DNA from: Pyrrhoderma lamaoense
Lineage: Eukaryota > Basidiomycota > Agaricomycetes > Hymenochaetales > Hymenochaetaceae
Direction: 5' to 3'
NCBI GenBank assembly: GCA_002794735.1
Contig: NBAZ01000055.1
Span: forward strand, 1-45,211
Length of the DNA: 45,211 nt
Below are positions 20,807-33,300 of the stretch, one piece after another (the first letter of the stretch is position 1; each line of letters begins with the position of its first letter). Under the pieces are notes generated by a model, which did no database searches, was not told the origin of the DNA, and worked only from the letters and a program-made list of their open reading frames with translations. The position numbers and the translations under genes were made by a program.

Positions 20807-23172
20807 ATGGATATCTCTGGACCATCAGTAAACCAGATATCTACCCAATATTTCTTCGACCATGTTCTACCACCAATCCAGAAAGTGATTGATATTGAGA
20901 GGATATGTGATAGGTTGAAGAGAAGATTCGTCTACAAGGAGCTACGGAAAGGAAGATATGGATGGATCGATCTCAACAAGACCAGGAAGCGGAATAAAAA
21001 TAACAGTACAATTCTCAAGGGACCACTGACTGATGTTCTGAATGCAATGCTTAATGGGCCAAATGATATATCATCTGAATTATCTTCAAGCATTCTGGAG
21101 TTGGAAACAGATGGGAATCGAGTGGATTTATCCGAATATTTTCAAATAGACGGCGCATTACTCTTATCAAATGCGACAAAAAAGGATAAAAGTAGAAGGT
21201 GCTGGTATGATGTTGCCATTCCTATCTCGTTCAGCAAGGATAATACGGATAGTAGATATGATGTGATTCATTCTAATATATGGAGTATCTCAAAGTGATA
21301 ACATCCTGAATAGGACGTGGAACAACTCGTAGGCTGCATGCACCGTATAATGGCAAATGATGCTTGCCGGAGATTCATATACGGAATACATATGACTGAT
21401 ACCACTATTCAGGTGTGCTTCCTCTCTAGACGTTCGATACTCAGTAGTAGTCAATTTGATCTCAATAAGGTGCGCAGTTCCGCTCATCTGTATACAAATC
21501 GATACTGATGAACGCATATGAAGGACCACCGAAGTGTTATCAAAATACTTCTCTCTTTATTGTATGCTTCCAAGTCCGACCTTGGATGGGATCCGACCAT
21601 CTCTGTCGATCTTGTTGACGACGAGCGTAACTACATGATTGATATATCTGGAACTCTTGTATCAACAAATGACTCATTCTCTCTTTCTTGTCAGCGAGCA
21701 GAGAGGGTTATTGGATCGGGAACACGTGTGTACAAGGCTCATAAGATCGTCAATGGAAAGAAAGCAGGTATGGTCGTACTCAAGGATTATTGGTTATCAG
21801 ATGGGCAGACTCCCGAACCTGATATCCGAGACATGATATTGAATGATATTACTGATCTTGACGACCGAGATTATGTTGATAAACATGTCCTTTCGTGCTC
21901 GGCATACGAACAAGTGAAGGTGGATGATGTTGTGGACCACACAGAAAGAGTGATTCTTCATACTAAACCACCTGAGGTTGCAGATGTTGGTAAGAGTGCC
22001 AGAGTCAATAATGGTGCTCAAGGAGGCACAGATGATACTCTCAATAATCCTACGCTCATTGAGGATTACCAGAAAGAAAATAACCCCCATCGGACTCACT
22101 ACCGTATCTTGTATAATGAGGTCGCCATTCCGTTTTATGAACTGACCAACAGTAAGGATATACTGCTTGTACTGATCGACGTGATTGAGAGTGAGTGTTG
22201 ATTCTTTATTGATACCAGAATACCTGAAAGTGATCGTTAATAAACTAGCTCTCCTACGCATCCACACGGCAGGGTGGGTGCATCGAGATATTAGTACAGG
22301 GAATATATACCTGTATGTCGATCCTGTGACAGGTGAGAAGCGAGGAATGCTAGGAGATCTTGAATTTGCGAAGAAGGTCGGTACTGGTGCAAGATATGAT
22401 GTGCGAATAGTATGCAATGTTCTCATTACTTAATATCAGTATCCATTATTTCTGATGCTATTGTATTCAGGGTACTCTCGATTTCATGGCTGCTGAGATA
22501 GCCTACGGGAAATATCTGTTTGCTTATGACGACGACGAAGGCGAAATCAATCCTGTTGCAATGCTACTGGCGTCTAGAGAAGAACAGGAGTCTGAGAGCT
22601 CACAAGCGAATAAGGGCTCTGGCATCTGTTATAATTACATTCACGATATTGAGTCAGTCTGGTGGATTATGGTTTGGGCGTTGTTCTCATTTGAGAAAAA
22701 GGCACGATCTGAAAATGATGTGCTTGATGCACTATCGTCTGACACTCGTAGAGATAAAAAGCGAACACTGTTCCCTGGAATCTTGACATCTGCAGAGCGC
22801 CAGAATCTCATTACGTATGAAAGCCATTTCAAAGATGCTATTGAATGGTGCATTCCTCGGTACTTCAAAGATCTCGCAAATGCTGTGCGAATACTACGAA
22901 AAGTAATCGTGAAAACATATAAAAAGAAGGAAATTAACCAACCCGAAGTCATCAAGTTCGATTCAAGTAAGGACGATGGTGATATGGATCTTCATAGCGC
23001 ATTCATATCTACTCTTCGAAATACGCTAATGGAAGATTTTGAAATCATTCTTGTTCGCTCTTCTGGTTGTGGAACAACTGCCTCTAAACGAGCAACCGAG
23101 GGGAAGAGTGAACGCTTGCCAAAGAGACGAAAGTATGTGTCTAAAAATATTTTGCCTCTTTCCATTGTCTAA
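20807..23172 (+). CDS. Locus F: FunK1-type protein kinase, type B, intact tail
   Basis: Five exons: 20807-21262, 21314-21469, 21524-22190, 22249-22409 and 22471-23172; 713 residues. Core motifs: GSGTRVYKAH (G268), VVLKDYW (K291), HRDISTGN (D440), GDLEFAKK (D463), GTLDFM, HDIESVWW. This is the only type B copy with an undamaged basic tail (KRATEG…LPKRRK), a bipartite nuclear-signal-like arrangement. The exon 1 donor is GTGATT rather than the GTGAGT used by every close paralogue; loss of the +5 G could weaken splicing of intron 1, and retention would end the protein after about 163 residues. The upstream palindrome is also lost. Whether this gene is well expressed is therefore doubtful. Confidence 0.83.
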
Positions 23173-23477
23173 CTCAAGGTAAATAGGTGTTGTTAATATA
23201 AGCATCGACAAGATGTAGAGCACGATCCTCGTGGATGCACATACACCTAGAATAACCAGAATTTTATCATGTTTTGCTTACATTTTTCTGTATTTCGTTT
23301 AAACTTGCTTTTCCCTACCAATCTCTGTATAATATAGCATTCTTAGTTGCAGTCGATCCAGTTTTTTTATTCTATTTACACTCTTGTTTCGACTTACTAT
23401 ACACCAAGTCATCCGTTTAAAGAATAATAGAGCCAATCTTCTATCGACAAATCCGTCTGGCATATTTGATTGAGCCC
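23173..23477. other. Type B 3' flank of locus F
   Basis: Matches 11700-12045 downstream of C and, inverted, 41100-41400 downstream of I. It is cut off at GAGCCC by LTR2, where the locus C flank continues uninterrupted. Confidence 0.65.
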
Positions 23478-24182
23478 TGAAAACTAAACTTTTGGTCAGA
23501 TTTTGACCTTGGTGTCGTATTTAGTGGCGAGGACGTGGGGTTTAGAGTCTGCCTACACCAGACACGATGCTCAGGCTAAGATTTGGGGCTAAATAGCGAG
23601 ATACTCGATCTCGGCCGGACCGTAGAGACTGATAGAGACCTCGAGGCGAGCTAAGACTTTACAGACCAGTAAAAGTAGTAGAAACGTATAGAACAGAGCC
23701 CCGACCGAGGCTGTATTTTGAGGTAAAAGTGTATGTATTTCAGTCCGCCCGGGCGACTTTGCAGTACGGTCAGAGCGTTACAAGCGCGCCCGGGCAGCCT
23801 AATAAGGCAGTAGAGAAGTAGATAAAGAGTACAGGAGACTAGTAGAGAGCTACTCGGTGGGGGGGGGTGTAGCTAGGAGCTGATTCCTTCACTACGCCCT
23901 CAAGTCTGGAGGCTTATATAGCAAAACACGAGATAAAGGTTAGATAATAAGGAAAGCATGGCGTCCAGGTGGCTATATGCCACTGGACGAAGGGTTTAAG
24001 CTATCAGAAACGAGGGGGTCGTATAAACGAACCCTACCCTCGAGTAAGAGTAGAAAGTGAAGCTAAATAGTAAGAGAAGTGAACGAGGCGCGCGGCCGAG
24101 TAGTAGCAATGGACTTCTCGGGCGAGTTAGAAAGTGCATTATAAATGCACTACGACCGGCCAAGCACTTAGCTGGTCCTACA
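23478..24182 (+). mobile_element. Solo LTR 2, hybrid junction without target duplication
   Basis: 705 bases of the same family as LTR1 (TGAAAACT…GGTCCTACA), with small deletions and a shorter G run. Flanking bases are GCCC on the left and TCGC on the right, so there is no target duplication. The left flank is the type B kinase 3' flank; the right flank starts inside exon 3 of a kinase fragment. The two sides do not come from one uninterrupted site. Confidence 0.8.
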
Positions 24183-25040
24183 TCGCGCAGAGCTTGTGTC
24201 TGTTGAAAGGAGTGGAAAAACAGATAATTGTGGTCAAAGGGGCACTACTCGTACTGTTGTGTCTTGTATAATGAGATTTCTAAGCCATTCTATGAACTGA
24301 CCAACAGTATTGATATATCGACTGTCTTGATCGACGTGATTGAGAGTGAGTTTTTTATTCTTAATTGTGACTGTAGTATCCGAGTCTAGTCGTTTGATAG
24401 TCTAGCTTTCCTATGCATCCTTAAGTCAGGGTGGGTGCATCGTGACATTAGTACAGGGAATATATATCTACATGTAGATCCTATGACGGGCGAGAAGCGA
24501 GGGATACTTGGGGAACTTGAAATTGCGAAGAAGATAGATGTGTGTACTAGATATGATGTGCGTTCGGTGTGCAATGTTTTATTAACCTGAAATCAATCTA
24601 CAATGTATCTGATGCTACTGTGTCAAGGGTACCCTCATTTTCGTGGATATTGAGATAGCCCCCGGGGAGTATCTGTACGCTAGTGCAAAAAGGTGTATAA
24701 GATGATGCATTAGCAAGGAAGCTTCAAATGATGAAAGAGGAACTATCTGAGGATCTACAGATGCAGGAGAGCCCTGGAATCTGCTATAACTACATTCACG
24801 ATACTGAGTCGGTTTGGTGAACTGCAGCCTGTGCTTTGCTTTCATTTGTGAAAAAGTCTTTACTAGGGGATGATGTAGTTTCAAAAATGTCGTCCAGCAT
24901 CCGTAGAAGGATTATATAGACTCCATTCCTTGGTGCTCCGACCTCCTCAGATCGTGAATATTTGAACACTCTTTCAAAGCCTCCATCAGTGGCCGCATTC
25001 CACCCAATGTTACTGACTCCCAAGTGATCTTGCAATAAAT
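24183..25040 (+). pseudogene. psi2: FunK1 fragment, exons 3 (end) to 5
   Basis: Begins at LTR2 within the exon 3 linker. It encodes YCCVLYNEI…FYELTNS, keeps the GTGAGT donor at about 24346 and a recognisable exon 4 (GWVHRDISTGN, then LGELEIAKK with Glu for the metal-binding Asp), and has a GTGTGC donor at about 24569. Exon 5 starts GTLIFVDIEIAPGEYLYASAKK and is quickly frameshifted and stopped, with YNYIHDTESVW followed by TGA at about 24818. Unlike psi1 it retains exon 4, so it represents an older, less deleted state of the same pseudogene lineage. Confidence 0.8.
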
Positions 25041-25591
25041 GCGCGAATTGCTTGATTACATATTGGGAGGGTCCGGAGGCTAGTTATATGATAACCATAT
25101 GATACAAATTGGAGAGACAAAGAGATGGTATTAAATAAGGTTGCATCGGTAGCAAATGGCGACGTTGTTATTTTTTGCTAATTATATGAACCCATCGTTC
25201 TGTTCTGTATTAACCACAAACAGTTCTTTGATCCGATATCACTTCATTATTTACCTCCCCATTCTCCTCTTCATGGTATTTACTCATTGCTAATCCGCTT
25301 ATTTCCATTTTACGTGCTTATTACATGTGTTTCTGACGTGACTAGTCGTGTTTTACTCGAAACCACCTTTGACTTTTGAAAGCTGAAACTACAATCACCT
25401 TTTGCTAGAGCTTGCATCTGAAAGTAGGATACTTAACCTTTCATTCACGCTCATATACGCATAACAGATACCTATACACTTCACGGTAACACAGGTCAAA
25501 TTGCAGAGAAAGCGAAGAAGACACGACTAAAGTCATCTACGTATATTGACTCATAATTGTCGGATACTACGAGTCAAAGCAAAGAGCGATA
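25041..25591. other. Upstream region of G
   Basis: 25041-25165 is the block following psi copies (see 16650). 25180-25591 is the conserved kinase upstream region, missing the GTGACTTATATG block. No gene is seen. Confidence 0.6.
25339..25370 (+). promoter_or_regulatory. Conserved upstream box, locus G
   Basis: TGACTAGTCGTG, a short spacer, then GAAACCACCTTTGAC; about 220 bases before the ATG. Confidence 0.65.
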
Positions 25592-27912
25592 ATGGATAAC
25601 TCTGGATTATCGGTAAACCAGGTATCCGATCAATATTTCTTCGACCATGTTCTACCACCGATTCAGAAAGTGATTGATATTGAGAGGATATGTGATAGGC
25701 TGAAGAGAAGATTCGTCTTTAAGGAGCTACGGAAAGGAAGATATGGATGGGTTGATCTCAACAAGACCAAGAAGCGATCCAATAATGATGATGCAATTCT
25801 CAAGGGACCAATGACTGATGTCCTGAATGCAATGATTAATGGGCCAAATGATATATCATCTGAATTATCTTCAAGCATTCTGGAGTTGGAAACAGATGGG
25901 AATCGGATAGATTCATCCGAGTATTTTCAAGTAGACGGCGCATTACTCTTGTCAGATGTAACGGAGAGTAATAAAAGTAGAAGGTGCTGGTATGATGTTG
26001 CCATTCCTATCTCGTTCAGCAAGGATGTCACAGATAGCACTCCTGATGTGAGTTATTCCTCTTTTTGGATTACTTCAAAGTGATAACATCCTGAATAGGA
26101 CATCGAGCAAGTCATAAACTGCATACAACATATAATGGCAAATGATCCTTGCAGGAGATTCATATACGGAGTACATATGACTGATACCACTATTCGAATG
26201 TGCTTCCTCTCAAGAAGCTCGATACTTAGTAGTAGTCAATTTGATCTCAATAAAGTGCGCAGTTCCGCTCATCTGTATACAAATCGATACTGATGAACGC
26301 ATATGAAGGACCACCGAAGTGTTATCAAAGTACTTCTCTCTTTATTATATGCTTCCAATTCCGATCTTGGATGGGATCCGACCATCTCTGTCGATCTTGT
26401 TGACGACGAGCGTAACTACATGATTGATATATCTGGAACTCTTGTATCAACAAATGACTCATTCTCTCTTTCTTGTCAGCGAGCAGAGAGGGTTATTGGA
26501 TCGGGAACACGTGTGTACAAGGCTCATAAGATCGTCAATGGAAAGAAGGCAGGTATAGTCGTACTCAAGGATTATTGGTTATCAGATGGGCAGACTCCTG
26601 AACCTGATATTCGAGACATGATATTGAATGATATTACTGATCTTGATGATCGGAGATATGTTGACTGTCATCTCCTTTCGTGCTTGTCATACGAACAAGT
26701 GAAGGTGGATGATATTGTGGACCACACAGAAAGAGTGATTCTTCATACTAAATCACCTGAGGTTGCAGATGTTGGTAAGAGTTCCAGTGTCAATAATGGT
26801 GCTCAAGAAAGCATAGATGATACTCTCAATAACCCTACGCTCTATGAGGATGACCAGAAAGAAAGTAATTTTCATCGGACTCACTACCGTATCTTGTATA
26901 ATGAGGTCGCCATTCCGTTCTATGAACTGACCAGCAGTAAGGATATATTGCTTGTATTGATTGACGTGATTGAGAGTGAGTGTTGATTCTTTATTGATAC
27001 CAGAATACCTGAAAGTGATCATAATAAACTAGCTCTTCTACGCATCCACAAGGCAGGGTGGGTGCATCGAGATATTAGTACAGGGAATATCTACTTATAT
27101 ATAGATCCTGTGACGAATGTGAGGCGAGGGTTGCTTGGGGACCTTGAATTTGCGAAGAAGGTCGGTACTGGTGCAAGATATGATGTGCGAACAGTATGCA
27201 ATATTCTCTATACCCACTACCTATTTCTATTCTTAGCTCGTATAACTGATTCTAGGGTACACTTGACTTCATGGCTATCGAAGTAGCTGCTGGAAAATAC
27301 TTGTTCGCCAGTAAGAAGAAGGAAGATGATATACGCTCGAGGTTGTATGCATATGTGAACGAGCAGACACCTAGGGATGATCAAACGGATGTTGGTCCTG
27401 GTATTTGCTACAACTACATCCACGATCTTGAATCAGTATGGTGGATTGCGGCTTGGGCGTTATTCTCATTTGAAAAAAAGATGCCATTAGGAGATGATGT
27501 ACTTGATCCGATGGCATCCAGTACCCGTAGGAAGAATAAGCAAACTCTATTTCCTGGGGTTCTCGGTTCTGCGGATCGCGAGCATCTCTTCTCTGTTGAA
27601 GGTGATTTTGAGGCTTCTGTTAAAAGGTGCATTTCCCGATATTTCAATAGATTCTTTCATACTCTGAGAGCATCACGTGAAGAGATTATGAACACATACG
27701 AAAGAGAAGAAGCTGACAATCCCACTGTCATCTCATTCAAAGAAAACGATGATGGTGAGGATGAATGTCTTCACAAGGCACTCCTTTTCGCTCTTCGTGA
27801 GACTGAGAAACATATGGAAAGTTTCGAGATTGTTCTCGTTCCCTCGTCTGATTCTAGGTCAACTACCACCAAACGAGCTTTTGAAGGACAGAGTGGTCGT
27901 TTGCCAAAATGA
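25592..27912 (+). CDS. Locus G: FunK1-type protein kinase, type A, tail cut by nonsense codon
   Basis: Five exons: 25592-26047, 26099-26254, 26309-26975, 27033-27193 and 27256-27912; 698 residues. Core motifs: GSGTRVYKAH (G268), VVLKDYW (K291), HRDISTGN (D440), GDLEFAKK (D463), GTLDFM, HDLESVWW. Exon 3 is the short-linker form. The stop is a TGA at 27910-27912 in place of CGA in locus B, so the protein ends …GRLPK and loses the second basic cluster while keeping the first KR; this is a C-to-T change at a CpG. Intron 4 closely matches that of E rather than that of B, though all three have type A exon 5. The sequence after the stop still reads as the B-like tail. Confidence 0.84.
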
Positions 27913-29010
27913 CAAAAGTATGTATCCCATTAAAACTTACCTCTCTTCATTGTCTAACTATAGTTATCCAGATGTCATTGATTATAAGCATCAACAAACC
28001 ACAAGACACAGTCGTGGAAAGATATAATAAATAAAATACCTGTAACTTATATTTTGTTCTGTTTTTAATTTTGGATTACACTCATTTCCCTCGTGTTATG
28101 ACATAATTAACCTACTAATACTAATCACATGCATGTTTCTTATTGTATTTGGACTATGTGTTATAAGATGGTGGGGATAGTACTTGTAGTAAGTAATAAG
28201 AACTCCGGTAGTAATTATGTTCTGGGTCAAGACAAATCGATTCGCTTTATGTCTGTTTAACGTTAGCAACTGGGCATAATGAGTTTGTACTGAGTGCTTC
28301 CCCATAATCTCTCTATAATCTCCGATGTAATATTACCGATTTTGGTGATATATGAACTCAAATTCGGCTTCTAGTGAAACCTGAGTTGAAGGTCTTCACA
28401 GAGATGATGCGTGAACAAGGTGGCTCTTATCATATTTATAAGAACAGATTTATTTGATTTGAGTAATTCTAATCTGATGGAGAAACTTGGTGGGTCACAT
28501 CAATATTGATTTAGAGAGATCTAGAAATATCTGATAGTGACTTATATGTGACTCAAGTTTTGCTTCACGCATATCGATGTTTATCTTTTGTTAATTATTT
28601 GAACCCATCGTTCTGTTCTGTATGAACCACAATCAGTTCAGCGATCCGATATCACTTCATTTATTCGCCTTTCAATTCTCTTCCTCATGGTAATTACTCA
28701 TTGTCAATTCGCTTATTTCCGTTTTACGTGCTTATTACACACACTTCGAACGTGACTAGTTTTACTCGAAACCACCTTTGACTACTGAAGGTTGAAACTA
28801 CGATCACCTTTTTCTAGAGCTTGCATCTGAAAGTAGGAGTCTTGACCAGGATACTGTCCATTTCAATCACAGTCATATACGCATAACAGATACCTATACA
28901 CTCCACGGTGACACAGGTCAAACTGAAGAGAAAGAGAAGACACGACTAAAATCATCTACGTATATTCGTTCAAAAGTGTTGAATACTACGATCCACGGCA
29001 CAGAGCGATA
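27913..29010. other. Type A 3' flank of G and upstream region of H
   Basis: 27913-28500 corresponds to the 3' flanks of B and E with some deletions. 28530-29010 holds the conserved upstream blocks and is especially close to the upstream region of C. No gene is seen. Confidence 0.65.
28753..28779 (+). promoter_or_regulatory. Conserved upstream box, locus H
   Basis: TGACTAGT followed by GAAACCACCTTTGAC, in the same shortened form as upstream of locus C. Confidence 0.6.
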
Positions 29011-31346
29011 ATGGATATCTCTGGATTATCGGTAAACCAGGTATCCGATCAATGCTTCTTCGACCATGTTCTACCACCGATTCAGAAAGTGATTGATATT
29101 GAGAAGATATGTGATAGGCTGAAGAGAAGATTCGTCTACAAGGAGTTACGGAAAGGAAGATATGGATGGATCGATCTCAACAAGACCAGGAAGAGGAATA
29201 AAAATAACAGTACAATTCTCAAGGGACCACTGACTGATGTTCTGAATGTAATGACTAATGGGCCAAATGATATATCATCTGAATTATCGACAAGCATTCT
29301 GGAGCTGGAAACAGACGGGAATCGTCTATACTTATCCGAGTATTTTCAAGTAGACGGCGCATTACTCTTGTCAGATGTAACGGAGAAGTATAAAAGTAGA
29401 AGGAGCTGGTATGATGTTGCCATTCCTATCTCGTTCAGCAAGGATAATACGGAAAGCACTCCTGATGTGAGTCATTCTAATTTCTGAAATTATTCAAGGT
29501 GATAACATCCTGAATAGGACATGGAACAAGTCATAAACTGCATGCACCATATGATGGCATATGATCCTTGCCGGAGATTCATATACGGATTACATATGAC
29601 TGATACCACTATTCAAGTGTGCTTCCTCTCAAGACGTTCGATACTCAGTAGTAGTCAATTTGATCTCAATAAGGTGCGTAGCTCCGCTCATCTGGATACA
29701 AATCGATACTGATGAACGCACATGAAGGACCACCAGAGTGTTGTCAAAATACTTCTCTCTTTATTATATGCTTCCAATTCCGATCTTGGATGGGATCCGA
29801 CCATCTCTGTCGATCTTGTTGACGACGAGCGTAACTATATGATTGATATATCTGGAATTCTTGTATCAACAAATGAGTCACTCTCTCTTTCTCGTCAGCG
29901 AGCAGAGAGGGTTATTGGATCAGGAACACGTGTGTACAAGGCTCATAAGATCATCAATGGAAAGAAGGCAGGTATGGTCGTACTCAAGGAATATTGGTTA
30001 TCAGATGGGCGGATTCCTGAACCTGATATTCGAGACATGATATTGAATGATATTACTGATCTTGACGACCGAAATTATGTTGACAAGCATGTCCTTTCGT
30101 GCTTGGCATATGAACAAGTGAAGGTGGATGGTATTGTGGACCACACAGAAAGAGTGATACTTCGGAGTAAATCACCTGATCATTCACAGAAACTCAAAAT
30201 CCCGACTCCTACAGAGGTTGCAGATGATGGTAAAAGTGTAAGAGTCAAAAACGGTGCTCAAGAAGGCGTAGATGATACTCTCAAATATCCTATACTCTAT
30301 GAGGATGACCAGAAAGAAAGTAATCCCCATCGGACTCACTACCGTATCTTGTATAATGAGGTCGCCATTCCGTTTTATGAACTGACCAACAGTAAGGATA
30401 TACTGATTGTACTGATCGACGTGATTGAGAGTGAGTGTTTGAATCTTTATTGATACCAGAATACCTGAAATTGATCGTTAATAAACTAGCTCTCCTACGC
30501 ATCCACACGGCAGGGTGGGTGCATCGAGATATTAGTACAGGGAATATCTATCTATATGTAGATCCTGTGACGGGTGAGAAGAGAGGGATGCTCGGGGACC
30601 TTGAATTTGCGAAGAAGGTCGGTACTGGTGCCAGATATGATGTGCGAATAGTATGCAATAATTTCTTTCCCTATTACCCGAATCTAAAGTACCTGATGAC
30701 TTGCTTATAGGGTACACTTGACTTTATGGCTACAGAGATAGCTGCCGGAGGTTACTACTTCACCGACGATAAAACGGAAGCTGACCCACTTTCGAAGTTG
30801 CTTGAGTATATAGATGAGCAGATACCTGACAAGCCGCAGATTAATTCTGGTTCTGGTATCTGCTATAACTACATACACGATATCGAATCGGTTTGGTGGA
30901 TCACAGTTTGGGCATTGTTTTCGTTTGAGAAAAAGGCACCGTCAGAAGATGATAAACTTGATCAGAAATCATCTAGTACTCGTTGGAGAAATAAGGAAAG
31001 ACTGTTCCCTGGCGATCTGATATATCAAGATCGCCTGAGGTTTCTTTCATTTAAATATGATTTCCAGGCCTATGTCAGGGGATGTATCCCCCAGTGTTTC
31101 AACTATCTCATGCTCAGTTTACGAGCGTCACGTTGGGCAATTGTGAAAACATATAAAAGAGAAGAAGCTAATGAGCCCATTTTCATAACGTTCAAACCAG
31201 ATGGTGATGTTGAGGGTGTATGCCTTCACACGGAGCTCCTTTCTGTTCTTCACCAGACCAAAATATATATGGAAGATTTCGATATCGTTCTTGTACAGTC
31301 GCCTGATTATAGGACAAATGCCTCCAAACGGACTACCAAGGGATAG
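29011..31346 (+). CDS. Locus H: FunK1-type protein kinase, type C, truncated tail
   Basis: Five exons: 29011-29466, 29518-29673, 29728-30430, 30490-30650 and 30711-31346; 703 residues. Core motifs: GSGTRVYKAH (G268), VVLKEYW (K291), HRDISTGN (D452), GDLEFAKK (D475), GTLDFM, HDIESVWW. Exon 3 is the long-linker form (HSQKLKIPTPTEV segment). Exon 5 is the type C cassette, with QDRLRFLSF and FKPDGDVEG segments. TAG at 31344 ends the protein after NASKRTTKG, before the second basic cluster, which is still legible (FRKRRK) downstream. Exon 3 is almost identical to that of locus J on the opposite strand. Confidence 0.84.
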
Positions 31347-32205
31347 AATGATCATTTCCGAAAGAGAAGAAAGTGCGTATTTCAACGAAATTGGATTCTC
31401 ATTATTGTCTAACCTTAGATATCAGAATATCAGAGCACTAATGGGCCATAGACATCAGCAATGTGACGTATTAATGATTGTGAGGTTAGAGGTAGCTATA
31501 TCACTTAGAGTGTGTTCTTCTCTGCTTTCTTTATTGTGCATCTTCACTTTCTACGGATTCCTGTTTGCTTGGCCTTCTCGTGCCATGTATTAGACTTTCT
31601 CAGTGTACTTGTCTGCTGCTTTTGTACCATCTTCGTGTATGTGTCACTTTGTCGTATAGAAAACTGTACCAATACTTCGGAGCTACCATTCGAGTAACAG
31701 AATATAGCAAGAGTGTGGTGCAGACTATAGTGAATCGAATCGACAACATCAGCTGATTCCTTTCAAATGCCTGCCAATCAAGAGGCGACCAAGTTACGTA
31801 AACATACACTAGGAGTTTTCTGCTTCCCATCATATTATGTAGCCCATTTCCATCCTACGTTTAATTTATCCTCTTCTAGAGGTTATCACCACTTGAGTAG
31901 TATCTCCTCTTCGTCGAAGTATCTGACACTACTCACTGGATTTGAAGGTCTTTAAAGGGTGGTATGTGGTCAAGTATTCTTAACCTTATTTCATTCATCT
32001 TGGAGCCTGCATCCTCCGTAATAAATACCGTTTTATGTATGGGAGAAAATCGGATAGCTGTGTAACTAATATTGTATTTTGCACGAAGAAATCCAAGAAT
32101 ATCGCGTAATTATACATAAGCAGTGTCACATCAGATGACACAATTGTGATTGGCTGAACAATGTAATCACGTGCCTATAATCATAAATAAAAATATCCAG
32201 TTCTA
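31347..32205. other. 3' flank of H at the convergence zone
   Basis: No gene is supported. Several overlapping 60-130 codon frames occur, but they lack family features and compete with each other. The first 80 bases contain the relic tail of locus H. Confidence 0.5.
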
Positions 32206-32563
32206 GTAGGTGACCGTGACGTTACCAACTTTATCCATCTGTTTTTTGACATTTGCTTTTGATTTAGCCCTTACTCAAGTTATTGAATTGCATAATTATG
32301 AATATACGAGCCTTATTCTTAATCTTATCGGCTCAGACTATTCTAGGTTAGTGTTACGTATTTACGACATTTTTACGACCAAATGTGACAAGTCGCGCTT
32401 CGCACGAAACCACCTTTTTACCCCTAAAGTCAAATATGTGTTTATATTGGGTAAAGAGAGTAATCGCACTCGCATTTACTTATCATTCAGACTCTCATAT
32501 ATACGAGTTTATTTCTGGCCCCAACTAAAGAGAGCATAGGTAGGTTTCCACTACCTGGTACAC
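32206..32563 (+). promoter_or_regulatory. Orphan FunK1-type promoter
   Basis: This carries the family's upstream blocks in order on the + strand: GGTGACCGTGAC at 32210, a TTTACGACATTTTTACG block, and TGACAAGTCGCG (32386) followed by GAAACCACCTTTTT (32406). No exon 1 follows. Instead LTR3 begins at 32564, and unrelated sequence lies beyond it, so the gene body has been lost. Confidence 0.65.
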
Positions 32564-33300
32564 TGAAAACTTAATTTTAGGTCAGGGCTGGACCTTTTAG
32601 TATTAAATAGTGGCAAGGACCTCCTACACAGGACACAATGCTCTGGCTCAGTTTTGAGGGCTAAAAAGGAACTCGACTTCGGCTGGAATACTAAAAACTC
32701 GGCCAGAGCGTAGAGGAGAGTAGAAAATTTGGGGCGAGAAGAGAATTCAGATACCAGTAGAAGGAGTAGAAACATATAGAATAGACCCCCGACCGAAGCT
32801 GTAGCTTGAGAAAAAAGCGCATGTATTTCAGTCCGGCCGGACGACTTGCAGTACGGTCAGAGTGTCACAAGCTCGGTCGGGCAGCCTAATAAGCAGCAGT
32901 ATAGTAGATAAAGAGTTCATGAGACTATTAGAGAGCTACCCCGTGGGGAGAAGGGATGGATAGAATGTCAATGAACTGATTGGGGGCTCCTTCCTTAGCT
33001 ACAGACTCAAAACTAGAGGCTTATATAGCAAAACACGAGGTAAAGGGTAGATAAAAAGGAAAGCATGGTTTCCAAGTGGCTATATGCCACGTACAAAAAA
33101 ATTTAGCTATCAGGATCGAGGGGGCCATATAAGCAAACCCTATCCTCAAGTAAGAATAAGAGTTGAAACTAAATAATAAGAGAAATGGGCCGGAAACGCA
33201 ACCAAGAGTAAGGAAATATAGTAATTTTGGACTCTCCGGGCGAGTTACAGAGCGCATTATAAATGCACTACGGCTGGCTATCTACTTATCTGGTCCTACA
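32564..33300 (+). mobile_element. Solo LTR 3 (older copy)
   Basis: 737 bases from TGAAAACTTAATTTTAGG to GGTCCTACA, the same family as LTR1 and LTR2 but more diverged, without the long G run. Flanking bases (…TACAC and TCGAC…) do not form an evident target duplication. The first bases resemble the inverted remnant at 5173-5260 more than LTR1. Confidence 0.75.

Noticed and set aside
21797..22426. 209-codon antisense frame across locus F
   Set aside because: It is antisense to exons 3-4 of F and spans intron 3; the reverse frame is open by codon bias and similar partial shadows occur in all paralogues.
31347..31960. Cluster of overlapping 60-130 codon frames after locus H
   Set aside because: They overlap in different frames, lack splice or family signals, and are not conserved in the matching flank of J.
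32210..32539. 109-codon open frame with hydrophobic start
   Set aside because: It lies wholly within the orphan kinase promoter blocks, has no family features, and its counterparts upstream of real genes are not open.
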